Origin: Astrothelium macrocarpum
Taxonomy: Eukaryota; Ascomycota; Dothideomycetes; Trypetheliales; Trypetheliaceae
Direction of reading: 5' to 3'
DNA: 64,000 bases
Assembly: GCA_021030915.1 (NCBI GenBank)
Contig: JAGEMR010000003.1
Location: 186,001-250,000, forward strand
Shown: positions 1 to 10,765 of the stretch, piece by piece
How the letters are laid out: every line of letters begins with the position of its first letter
Numbering within the stretch: the stretch's first letter is position 1
Made by a program: the position numbers and the translations under genes
Notes under the pieces: generated by a model
Database searches by the model: none
Told to the model about the DNA's origin: nothing
Seen by the model: the letters and a program-made list of their open reading frames with translations, nothing else

Positions 1-1801
1 TTTAACTGAAATTCATTTTTTTTGAATGTATTGATCTTTTTGTCTTTAAATTTTATTTTTTCATTGATTTTTTCAATTTTTCTTTTTGTTTCTATCAAGA
101 TTTTCAATTTCTGTTGTATATATCTTTATATTTGATCCGAAGGTATTTCTTCATTCTATTTTTTTATTTTTTTTATTGATTATTCCAAAATACATTTTAT
201 TGGTATCTTTTTCGTGATTACAGATATCCTCTGATTTAGCGCTAATTATATTATAGATAAAAACAATATCCAATTATTTTATTGGTTATTAATATAATAT
301 CTTAAATATTATTCCAACGTTTGATTCATTTATTCTATTTGATCATTTATTTTTTTATGATATATTATGGATATTTTTAATTTGATTCCAATTTATTTTA
401 AAAATGTTTTTCAATATATTGATATAAATCTTTGATTTTTATCAGATATAATATTCGTCGGAATTTTAAAATATTTTATTAATTTCTGAAATATTAATTC
501 GATTATATGAATTATTTTATATGTCTTTTTGAATTATTCGATAATAATATATTTCGTTAATTTATTCATAATGACTATAATTGCGTCGTATTTGAATCCT
601 ATCATTGGATCTTTTGATTCTGATAAATCCATTATAAAATTCATGATAATCTATTCGAATGATCTATCTGATGATTCTATCAATATGGCCATTCCTTTCT
701 TTATCTATATATTATATTTGTTCTTTTGGCAGTATTCGTATTTAATGATATAATTTTGGACGTTTTCTTTCATTCATTCAAAATAACAATTTTTTTGAAT
801 ATTTTTTATGATTTATACAATTTCTGAATGTCTATAAAATAACCCGTCATGATATTTCTGAATTATTTTTTCGATTTTATTCTATAGAATCGTAATCTTC
901 TATTCTAATTATATCCTTTTTTTAAAAATGATTAGAATTATATTGATTTTTTTTATAATTTTCTAATAACATGCCATTTTTATTGATTTATAGAATTATT
1001 TGATTATTGATTTTTTTTATTATATAATCTGATCTTCGATTTAAAATATTGATTCTGGGATTATTTTTTTCCGGTATATATTTAATAATAAATTTATATT
1101 ATTTTAGAAATTCTGATCATTTAATCTATTATTAATTCAATTATTTAATTATCGTAAAATAGATAAAATTTTTATGATTTATGAAAATTTCCAAAAATAA
1201 TAATTCTTCGATATAAATTTTCCAATATTATAATACGATGATTATAATAAGAAATTTTTTATCGTGAATATCATAATTCCGTTCTGATTCTAAAAATTTC
1301 CTTGAATAATATTCTATTAAATATCATTTTCTATTCTATATTTATTATCATAAATATATTCTAATTATTAAATCAAATGTATTAATTTCAATTTATATTA
1401 ATTCTGATAATTCAATAATTTTTAATATAGAATTTCGTAAATAATTTTTTTTGAATATTTTGAATTTTTTTTTTTTTTTTTTTTTTGAAGACGAATATTC
1501 TTCCATTTTTGATTAATTCTATTAAAAATTATATTTTGAAAGAATAATTTTCAATAAATCTTCGATTATAATTAACGAATTTCAAAAAAAATTGAATATT
1601 TTTTATATTTTTTGATTCTGACTATTCTTCAATCAATTTCATTTTATCTAAATTGATCTGGATTATTCCTATTTCAATCATATAATTTAAAAAATTGATT
1701 TCTTTTATCCAAAATTCGTATTTTGACAATTTTAACCGTAAATCTTGTTTTTCCAATTCTGAAAATATTTATTTAATATATCGCGTATATTCTTTTTTAA
1801 T

Positions 1802-1965
1802 TTTTGAATAAATCAAAATATCATTTAGATAAATTATGACAAATTTGTCAAAATAAGATTATAATATATTATTGATGAATATTTGATAATTAATTGATAT
1901 ATTTATGAATCCAAATGATATGATAAAATATTCAAAATATCCGTATTTTATTCGAAATATTATTT
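1802..1965 (-). pseudogene. Ty3/gypsy reverse transcriptase relic
   Basis: Read on the minus strand, one frame gives a recognisable gypsy RT core: a KYGYFEYFIISFGF-like stretch (expected RYGHFEYLVMPFGL), then DKF followed by VIIYLNDILIYSK at 1840-1802 (expected VVVYLDDILIYSK). The first catalytic Asp of the YLDD box reads Asn (GAT to AAT on the coding strand), and a stop lies between the two blocks. Both changes are the transitions expected from RIP. With gag upstream at 3991-4344 this fits a gag-pol element oriented on the minus strand. It is dead. Confidence 0.75.
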
Positions 1966-3990
1966 TTCATTTTTCATTTTTTTTCATTCTAATAAAATTA
2001 TAAATTTTTAATAAATCCAATTTGATAAATCATTATATATTTATAAATCTATTTTATAATTCTATTATATTTGATAATGAATATTAATTTTTTATTATTA
2101 TTTCGTTAAATTATCGGTAATCAATATAAAATCATAAATTTTTATTTTTTTTTGATACGAAAAGAATTGGATATTCTATAAATAATTCCAATTTTCTGAT
2201 AAAATCTTTTTTTAAATTTTTATTTAAATATTCTTTTAATATTTCAAATTTTCTATTGAATAATATATATATGGATTTGAACGTAAATTATTTTTCCATA
2301 AAAAATTTTATTTCATAATCTCACGATTGATATTTAAATAATATTTTAATATCTAATTTTTTTTTGAAAAAATGTATTCATTTTTTATATTTCAAGAGAA
2401 TTTCGGAAATTATTGGAATGGTTTTTAAATTATTAATCTTTCGGTTTTTTTATTCTATCAGAATATTCGTTATATCTGAATCTATTTTGATAAAAATCTC
2501 GTTTTTCGATATGATTTATATAAAATAATTATCCATTTCATTTTCCATTATTTTTAAATGCGAAGATTCTGATATAATTCCGTAATTATATTCATTCATT
2601 TCCAATTTTTCTGATTTTTAATTGATTATTGGATTATATTATTATAATCATAATAATTCTAATACGATTTCATATCTGATTATGATAATAATATCGAATA
2701 TGATTTCCTCAATATGTCCTACAATAAATATGATTAATAATTGAATTTTTTTAAAAATTTTTCCAATTTCTGATATTTTTTATTCCGTTATTATTTATAT
2801 CATATATTTTTTATTTTTTAATCTTTCTGATAGATTTAATAATTTCCAAAATATTTCCGATAAGAAATTCCTATTTATATCTGAATCGATTAAAATCGTA
2901 ATCTTATTTTTTATTAATGAAATCATAATATATAATAAATGATTAGATGTCTGAATGATATTTAGATTTACATACGTATTCTATACATAGAATTTAGATC
3001 ATTTTTTCATATTTCGTGTATTTTGACTGCTACCTATTTTATTGAATTTGATGGATATTGGATTATGCCACTGCTATTATGATAAGGGCAATTTTCCTTA
3101 TTTTTACAGAACCGTTCATTAACCAACATGTACTCCCCTTCCTACCTTTGATATATATAACAGATGATAAGATTGCAGTTTATTTATGGGTCTCGCTCAT
3201 ATCGAACAAATTTTTCTATTGTATGGATTTCACAATTTTCATTTTCATATTAATAATAATATATTTTCTTATATCCTGAATATTCTTCATTTATGAATAA
3301 CTGTTTTTGAAGATAGTCCCGTATCCAGTAATTATAAACGGATTATATTGATAAATCCATCCGAAAATATTCCATATTTTTTTTTAATAATAATACGTAT
3401 ATGAATATTATTTCTTCCATTTTTTCATTTATAAGAATTTCTTTTAATCGTTGATCTTCAATATACCTTCTATAATTCTTATCATAATATTATTATTATT
3501 ATATTTTTTTATATCTTGAATGTCTTGAATTCTAGATATTGATGATGTTTCTTTATCAAATATTAATTCTTATTTTTTGATAATTTCGGTATTCTTATAT
3601 TGGATATTCATTATTTCAATATTCTTCTGATTTCATTTATTTTTTATAATCTGAATTTCTGATATCAAATAAAATATTCTTTTATATTTTAAAATTCTTT
3701 ATAAATAATTCTATTAAAATTTCGAATTATTTCCGATTTATTTATATCGTAATCATATGAATTGAATAATTAAATATGATATATATTCTAATCATATAAT
3801 GATTCTCATGATCGGAATATTTTAACGTTTCTTTTATATATTATTAGAATATGAATTCTACGATTAATCATTTTTATATAATTCGTTTATTTTATTGATT
3901 TATTTATGATTTATATATCCTGATTCTTTCTTATATTTTTTATAGATTCTTTAATACCGAGGACTGATCATTTTTTTCATCATTATTCTA

Positions 3991-4344
3991 TTAATCGAAC
4001 TGCCACTCATTCCTTTCGTTAGATGTTCTCTGGACGGTCCCCTCCATCAGAATATTCTCATCCAAATCGTTAATTAAGATCATATTAATTTCCTTTTTCA
4101 TGATTACGATTTCCCGTCGTATTATATTGGATTTGAATCGGCAATTTTTTGTGAAATACCCTTCTTTTTTATAGAAATAATATTTTTTATCTTTTAATCC
4201 TTTCTTAAAACGGATATTATTCTTTTTCTTTCCTTTTTCAATAAAATTAAAATCCATTAGATCATTATAATTATTATTCAGAATTCGTAAATTTTCCCAT
4301 CCGACGATTAATTTATGATTCTCCCTTTTTTTTAGAATTTTCAT
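3991..4344 (-). pseudogene. Retrotransposon gag zinc-knuckle relic
   Basis: A residual 117-codon open frame, rich in Lys, Asn and Ile. Around residues 57-71 it has a CCHC-like layout (YYFYKKEGYFTKNC), in which most zinc-ligand Cys and His codons have become Tyr (TGT to TAT and CAT to TAT type changes). That is the signature of a gag nucleocapsid zinc knuckle altered by C-to-T/G-to-A decay. Its position upstream, on the same strand, of the RT relic at 1802-1965 supports one decayed Ty3/gypsy copy. The open frame itself is probably fortuitous. Confidence 0.6.
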
Positions 4345-5179
4345 ATATAATTTATTGTTTAATTCAATTATAATTTTTATTAATCATAATAAAATATTTA
4401 TAATATCTATATATTATATCAATTCATTTTTGATGTTATTTTTGAATCCTTTATAAAATATAAAACGAAATATTTCGTCATTTCATTCAATTTATTGAAT
4501 ATATTTCTAAAATTTGATCATATAATCGGCCGCAGAAATCTTCTATCTAATATTCAAAATGATTTATTCAATTATCATTTATTAATTGAATATCCCAAAT
4601 ATTTTATTGATTTCTCTTTTAAATATATCAAAATTCTGAAATATATTATTGATTATTTAATCTTTAATATCATTCATATAACTAATAAAATATGGTCGAA
4701 TCTAATAAAATATTTTTTTTTTTATAAACGTATTTATAAAAAGAAATTAATTATCTGAAATGATATCTTCAAATATAAAATATAATTGTATAATATTGAA
4801 TCAGTTTTCTATTTTGAAATAATCTTCATAAAAATCGTCGGATTTTCTGGCCTTTTCGTCAAATCGTGATATAGGTCGGATTCCTCTAACCTAGAATGCG
4901 CTATCATTATTCTACAATTATTCTTATTAATTCATTTTGAGAATATTCAATATATTATAATCCAAAATATTCTCAAAATTAAATCTATTTCGAATCAAAA
5001 TGGCTTCTGAAATGAATCAATAAAAGACTAAATTAATTGAAAATAATGATTGAATTTGATATTCAAAATTCTATTAAAAATATTATCAAAGATTAATTTA
5101 AAAAATAATTTTGAATATAATAAAATTATAATGATTTTATAATATTTTTATATATTTGAATTATTTATTAATATTATCT

Positions 5180-5325
5180 TGATTCTCACGTTCAGTCTAA
5201 TGAGTCTCATCGTGAAACGGGTGATATTCATCCAAGGCTGCGTGAGCAATCCTTCCTGGTACCATACTGGTTGGTTACTCCCCGGCGGGCGGCACCCGCA
5301 TGGCCGTGGGGTCGTAACACAATTA
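5180..5325. other. GC-rich island inside the AT-rich block
   Basis: About 145 bp of normal to GC-rich sequence with a very GC-rich heart at 5278-5312, sitting between tracts of nearly pure AT. It can be read as a short minus-strand frame (5148-5330) but shows no domain I recognise. It could be a remnant of an LTR, a structural RNA segment, or sequence that escaped or postdates RIP. Confidence 0.5.
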
Positions 5326-6524
5326 TTCATAATTATAATTTTATAATATCATTATCAGATTGGATGAATGATATAATTAGATTTGTTTGATTAAAAAAAA
5401 TATTTGATAAATATATTAAAATTAAATTAAAAAATATAAAATATTATCATTTTTTAATAATAAATAATTACGAAAATCATATAATAATAAATTTTTTTAA
5501 TTATTATTATTATAATCGAATTCTAATGATAATTTATTTTTTTTATTTAATTCATCATTTTTAATTATTAAATATGAATTTATTTAATTCATTAATTATA
5601 TATTATTCTAATTATTTGAATAAATGAATATAATAAATATAAAATATTAGCTATTTTATTAAAAATGCTTTTTTTGGGCTATTTTGGCGGACGTATCAGC
5701 AAATCTTTATTATTAAAAATATTATTAATGAATGATTTCAAATAAAATTTTATTCATTTAATTCAATTATAATATTTAATCAAATATTAATTTGATAATT
5801 ATAATATTATTGTAATGATCTAATAAATTCAGAATTTTTTATAAAAATTATAAATATTCGTTAGCGCCATTTTAGATTAAATTTGGAATTATATATAAAT
5901 TCTCAATTTATAAAAAAATTGGATCAATTCGTAATTAAATATATTAAAATAAAAATTAAAAATAATATCATCAAATATGAAAATAAAAATCTCAGAAAAA
6001 TAATGAAATATGAATAGAAATAAATAAAATATTACAAGATTCTGAAGATATTTATTGAATATAATAGAATAATATTTTGGAATTCCATCAAAATATAATT
6101 CGTTTATGAATAATTAGAATAAAAGGAATAAAAGAAGGAATATAAAAAATAATAATAGAAAACTGAAAAAATGAATAAATAAATTGTTAAATAAATTGAA
6201 TTTAAAATGAAAATTGAATATTGATGTATTTATAAAAAAATTCAATAAAAATATTAATAATAATATAAAATTGAGAAATAATAAAAATAGAAGATTCAAA
6301 AATAGAAAATTATTTCAAAATAATTACGAAATAAAATGAAATAGAATAAAACATCAAAACATGATATTATTATATTAATTGAAAAATTTCAAAATATGAT
6401 ATTGGATATTGATAAATCTTTGAATGAATTGAATGCGGTTTTTCATTCTATTCGTCTTCAACATCAACATAAACATCTATAACATTTCAATAATTAAAAT
6501 TAATAATGAATTTTATTTACATAA

Positions 6525-6619
6525 ATTTTAATTATATTTTAAAATTAATCCCATTTTAATTATATTTTAAAATTAATCCCATTTTAATTATATTTTAAAA
6601 TTAATCCCATTTTAATTAT
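6525..6619. repeat. 28-bp tandem repeat, about 3.4 copies
   Basis: Three consecutive identical 28-bp units (6525-6552, 6553-6580, 6581-6608) plus an 11-bp partial unit. The unit is AT-rich and contains the only CCC triplet in the tract. It lies right at the border between the AT-rich block and the gene-rich region. Confidence 0.9.
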
Positions 6620-6976
6620 TATAATGATTATTGAATTAAATGAGTTCGAATTCATGGTGTTGAGAATTCGGTGGGTGTGCACGCAGCGTGGCCGTGCACA
6701 CAGCCGTGCATTCTCCTAATGAAAGGATTTGCCCCGCCACACCCGCGACTCTTGCCCCTCTGCGCGTAGAGCAAACAAGTGCAACGTCACCGGCTCCAAA
6801 GCTGAGCCGGACTCGCAACTTCCCTGCTGCATCGCCACACTAACTTTTTCCCGCTGCCTTACCTGATGCGCCTCATAAGTTTAGACTCATTACCCCAGCC
6901 TATAGTCCTTTGACCTCCTCCGCCAAAACTTACAGAATCGTGTCCAATTGAGCATTACTCTGCGTCGACCACTACG

Positions 6977-9101
6977 ATGAATGTTCTCAAGCTACAGAGG
7001 TACGCAAACCCAATCTTGCCCATTTGCAGTTGTCACTTTGTTCCGCTAACACGAAGTGTCGAGAGCAGGAAATATCCTCAATTCCAGCAAGATGAAATCT
7101 ACTCCCTCGCCGAAGCCTTCCGCCGCATGGACACCGACGATAAAGGCTATGTCGAAGAAGCTGAAGTGATCAAAGCTACACAGACCTCAGAAAGACAGCC
7201 GTACGATGTGGTTAGGCAAGCGCTACGAGAGGTGGAGCTTGATAGCTCACGAAGAGTAGAACTAGACGACTATGTTGATGTAATATTTGAAAGGAGAAGC
7301 ATGCTACACGCACATAGCTAATTTACAATGTAGCTAATATCAAAGCTCCGAGTCTCCTCACCAGCGCAAAAGCGCATGTCCACTGGGCCAACAAGATCGC
7401 GAGGGTTGAGTGGTGCTCAAGCTCCTTCGTCCCCAGGTATGGCACAGAGTGGAGGTGGTGGCGGTGGCCGAATCCAGGTCCAAGGATCTTCCGCGAATGT
7501 CACGCACACAATCAATGAGGATGAGCGGACCGAATTCACAAGGCATATCAATGCTGTACTCGCAGGCGATCCAGATATTGGTAACCGTCTTCCCTTTCCT
7601 ACCGACACATTCGAGATGTTCGATCAGTGTAAAGACGGTCTTGTGCTGGCAAAACTCATCAATGACAGCGTGCCGGACACGATAGATGAGCGCGTGATGA
7701 ACCGAGTCGGAAAGAAAATCGCCAAACTAAATACTTTTCAAATGACGGAAAACAACAATATTGTAATAGAATCGGCCAAAGGTATCGGGTGTTCGGTTGT
7801 GAACATTGGTAGTCAAGACATTATCGAGGTGCGAGAACATTTGATCCTCGGATTAATCTGGCAGATCATTCGACGCGGTCTCTTAGGTAAAATCGACATC
7901 AAGCTTCATCCCGAGTTGTATCGGTTGTTGGAAGAAGATGAGACCCTGGAGCAATTTTTACGATTACCCCCCGAGCAGATTTTATTGAGATGGTTCAACT
8001 ACCACTTGAAGAACGCAAAATGGCACAGAACGTATGTCGCTGAATCGGACTCTTGATAAATACATGCTGACAGCTTGCAGGGTTGCCAACTTCTCAAACG
8101 ATGTCAAAGACGGCGAAAACTACACCGTCCTGCTCAACCAACTCAAACCAGACCTTTGCTCCCGCGGGCCCCTCCAAACCCGCGATCTCCTCCAACGTGC
8201 CGAACAAGTCCTCGACAATGCCGACAAGCTCGACTGCCGCAAATTCCTCACACCCACCTCTCTCGTCGCCGGCAACCCGAAACTCAACCTCGCCTTCGTC
8301 GCCAACCTCTTCAACAACCACCCAGGCCTCGACCCCATCACTGAGGAAGAAAAAGCCGACATCGAAGACTTCGACGCCGAAGGCGAGCGCGAAGCCCGCG
8401 TCTTCACCCTATGGCTGAACTCGCTCGACGTCCGCCCCACCGTAGTCTCCTTCTTCGACGACCTACGCGACGGCACCATCCTACTACAAGCATACGACAA
8501 GGTGATCCCCGGGAGCGTGAACTGGCGACACGTGAACCAGCGGCCGGCGTCGGGCGCGGAGCTGATGCGCTTCAAGGCCGTGGAGAACACCAACTACGCC
8601 GTCGAGCTGGGCAAGCAGAACCGCTTCTCGCTCGTCGGCATCCAGGGCGCCGACGTCACCGACGGCCAGCGCACGCTCACGCTCGGCCTGGTGTGGCAGC
8701 TGATGCGCCAGGACATCACGGCGACGCTGGGCGCGCTGGCGAAGCGCTCGGGCAAGCGGGAGATCACCGATGCGGATATGGTGAAGTGGGCGAATGAGTC
8801 GAGTGCGAAGGGTGGCAGGGGGAGTGCGATTAGGAGCTTCAAGGATGCGTCGCTGGGGAATGGCGTGTTTTTGTTGGACGTGTTGAATGGGATGAAGAGC
8901 GCATATGTAGACTATGATTTGGTGGCGCCGGGAAGGACGGATGAGGAGGCATATGCGAATGCAAAGCTGGCGATTAGTATTGCGAGGAAGATGGGGGCGA
9001 CGATCTGGTTGGTGCCAGAGGACATCTGTCAGGTCCGGAGTCGATTGATCGTGACGTTCATTGGAAGTTTGATGGCAACGGCAGAGAGAATGAGGGGCTA
9101 G
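6977..9101 (+). CDS. SAC6: Fimbrin/plastin actin-bundling protein
   Basis: Cross-links actin filaments in patches and rings in the cytosol. Four exons: 6977-6999, 7069-7279, 7346-8031 and 8081-9101 (646 aa), with introns of 69, 66 and 49 nt. The first has a GCTAAC branch site. The frame is kept at every junction and the length fits fungal fimbrins. An N-terminal EF-hand-like segment has its loop at residues 29-40 (DTDDKGYVEE). A Gly-rich linker follows, then the actin-binding region of four calponin-homology domains from about residue 134 to the end, with CH-type blocks such as DGLVLAKLINDSVP and LGLIWQIIRRGL in the first and LGLVWQLMRQDI in the third. The third base of codons switches from C-rich to G-rich inside exon 4 (around 8500). 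First gene after the AT-rich block. Confidence 0.95.
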
Positions 9102-9652
9102 ATGGCGACGGGGGCTTGAAATGGCGAGATGGGTGAAGTGGTTATATGATGAAAAGTTGAGGGTTCGAGTCAATGGGAATGGAGATCTCTGGAGAGGTCT
9201 AATGATGATATTTGTATGGTATAGTTAGCTGCTCTTACTGATACCTCATTTCTTTCTCAAAAGCTTACTTGGTCTTTGAATGAGCGAACTGATAGCCAAG
9301 TTGAACAAGCTGTCTCATCAGATTTTGAGTGACGAGTATAGTGCTGTTAGGTTAAAGTAGTGGTCGCAATCAATTACAGTATCGAAAATGGTAAGCAAAG
9401 TGAACGGAAGCGTGTCCAACCAGTTGTAGCATCTCAAACGTGGGGGTGGATGACTAAGTGATCATATAGTGCAATCTCTTCCGAGTTGCTGAGCAGGTAG
9501 TATTGAACAGATTAGTAGTATTGCATTGTAAAGCTCAGCAGAGCGTAGAGTATAGATCAGGCCAGGCGGTTCGTTCGCTGGTATGAACTTCCTGGCTAGA
9601 GGACTCGAAACCCACGGCAAATACATAGCATTGTAGACCGTCGAAACATTGT
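9102..9652. other. Intergenic, nothing recognised
   Basis: Contains the 3' end of fimbrin and of the convergent unknown gene. A GGGTTCGAGTC stretch near 9157 resembles a tRNA B box, but no matching stem set is visible. Confidence 0.5.
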
Positions 9653-10336
9653 TCAAGCGTCGATTGCGCCAAAATGCCAGCTAGGAAATTTACTCCTGAA
9701 TAGCGTAAGATGCTGATTCCATACCCGAACTTCGACGTGCTCGACCTTCTTTACTAAAACTCTATATTCCTCAATCCAGAAACCCCACTCCACTACCAGT
9801 ACAGGCTTGGGACTCTGGCTTTCTGCTGAGCCATTACCGACAGCATCGTCCAGGTAGCAAAGGAAACTACGGGCTACCCAATCTATGTCTTTCGTATTGC
9901 AACGACTTGGACCATCGAACAGCGATGGTTCGGGGCCAAACCAACAGAAAGGCGTATTTAGATTCTTCGTAATGCCAATGGGGTCCATAGCCCAAGGCGC
10001 CGATGAAAGATCCGCTGGCAGGCGACCATATGGTTCATCGACGGTGCCAGTAGCCACGACCTGAATCCAACCATACATTGCAGCGTATCCGCGGGATATG
10101 AATGAAGACACGGTGATTTCAATGATTGGGAAGCCTTTGGTCACTTCAGCAGGATAGCCAAGGTCAAGCAACTGCTGACCAATCCGGAAAGGGTCGTCAT
10201 TCGGCTGCACTTTAACAGAAGCAAAACAAGGTCCACGATTTGGAGCATGGAATGAAATCTGAAGATGCTGTAATTGCATGTACGGTTTCCTTGTAGAGGC
10301 GTCTTGAGCCTGATGTAATTGTGAGCTTTGTTGCAT
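9653..10336 (-). CDS. Unknown protein, possibly 5'-truncated
   Basis: I do not recognise this protein. From the first in-frame ATG (10336) it is 227 aa. It is a mixed alpha/beta-like soluble sequence rich in Trp and Pro, with no signal peptide or membrane segment and no clear catalytic motif. The frame is open upstream to about 10483 with no ATG, and codon use still looks coding to about 10440. There it runs into a short AT-rich tract (10440-10560). Either an unseen upstream exon supplies the start (an acceptor-like TTTTCCAG lies at about 10424) or the 5' end has been lost. It converges on fimbrin. Confidence 0.5.
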   Translation of the reverse strand: MQQSSQLHQAQDASTRKPYMQLQHLQISFHAPNRGPCFASVKVQPNDDPFRIGQQLLDLGYPAEVTKGFPIIEITVSSFISRGYAAMYGWIQVVATGTVDEPYGRLPADLSSAPWAMDPIGITKNLNTPFCWFGPEPSLFDGPSRCNTKDIDWVARSFLCYLDDAVGNGSAESQSPKPVLVVEWGFWIEEYRVLVKKVEHVEVRVWNQHLTLFRSKFPSWHFGAIDA

Positions 10337-10765
10337 TGTGGGTGACCGGAAGAAAGCGTTTTGGTGTCGTAACCCTCCCAATTGAAACGTAGGAAGAGCA
10401 TGGGTATGATCAGTGGTGCATGAATCTGGAAAACCATCGAAGGTAACAAATAAAATTTTATATATAACTACTTCAGGTATCAATTAAAGCTAATTTTGAT
10501 TTATCGTCTATTATTACTACTGAGTTATATAAATTCGAAAATAAAATGTTAAAAATGAGACAAGTGTGCATTAGATGATGGGACCGTGCACGAGGTGGTG
10601 CGAACCTCGGAACCTCTAAGAAAATTCCGGCTAAGAATGGCAAGTACACGCGACATTTTTCTTCGGGAACCAAAAAATTATTCCCAAAGTCAAGTCGCCA
10701 TTTTACACTACCTCAAGTCGAAATCTCATTAATTTCAAGTAAAATTGGTTAAAGTTTGCCTCAGA
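10337..10765. other. Upstream region with AT-rich tract
   Basis: Holds the open but ATG-less extension of the minus-strand unknown gene (to about 10483), an AT-rich tract at 10440-10560 resembling the decayed DNA at the window start, and the UTP18 promoter. No other gene seen. Confidence 0.5.

Larger units (their letters stand above)
1..6640. repeat. AT-rich, RIP-like block of decayed retroelements
   Basis: About 6.6 kb made almost wholly of A and T, with stop codons in every frame, ending abruptly at about 6640 where normal composition begins. No intact gene is present. Recognisable relics are a gag zinc knuckle near 4140-4190 and a reverse transcriptase near 1802-1965, both on the minus strand. 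The pattern (C-to-T and G-to-A decay of a retroelement) is what repeat-induced point mutation produces in Pezizomycotina; that process is inferred here from codon substitutions. Small less-decayed islands remain at about 3050-3240, 4850-4905, 5180-5325 and 5665-5700. A run of 19 or more T lies near 1465-1485. Confidence 0.85.

Noticed and set aside
6636..6818. 60-codon minus frame at the edge of the AT-rich block
   Set aside because: Lies in the fimbrin promoter region and has no coding signal.
9120..9180. Possible tRNA, from a GGGTTCGAGTC B-box-like stretch
   Set aside because: No acceptor, D or anticodon stems could be formed around it.
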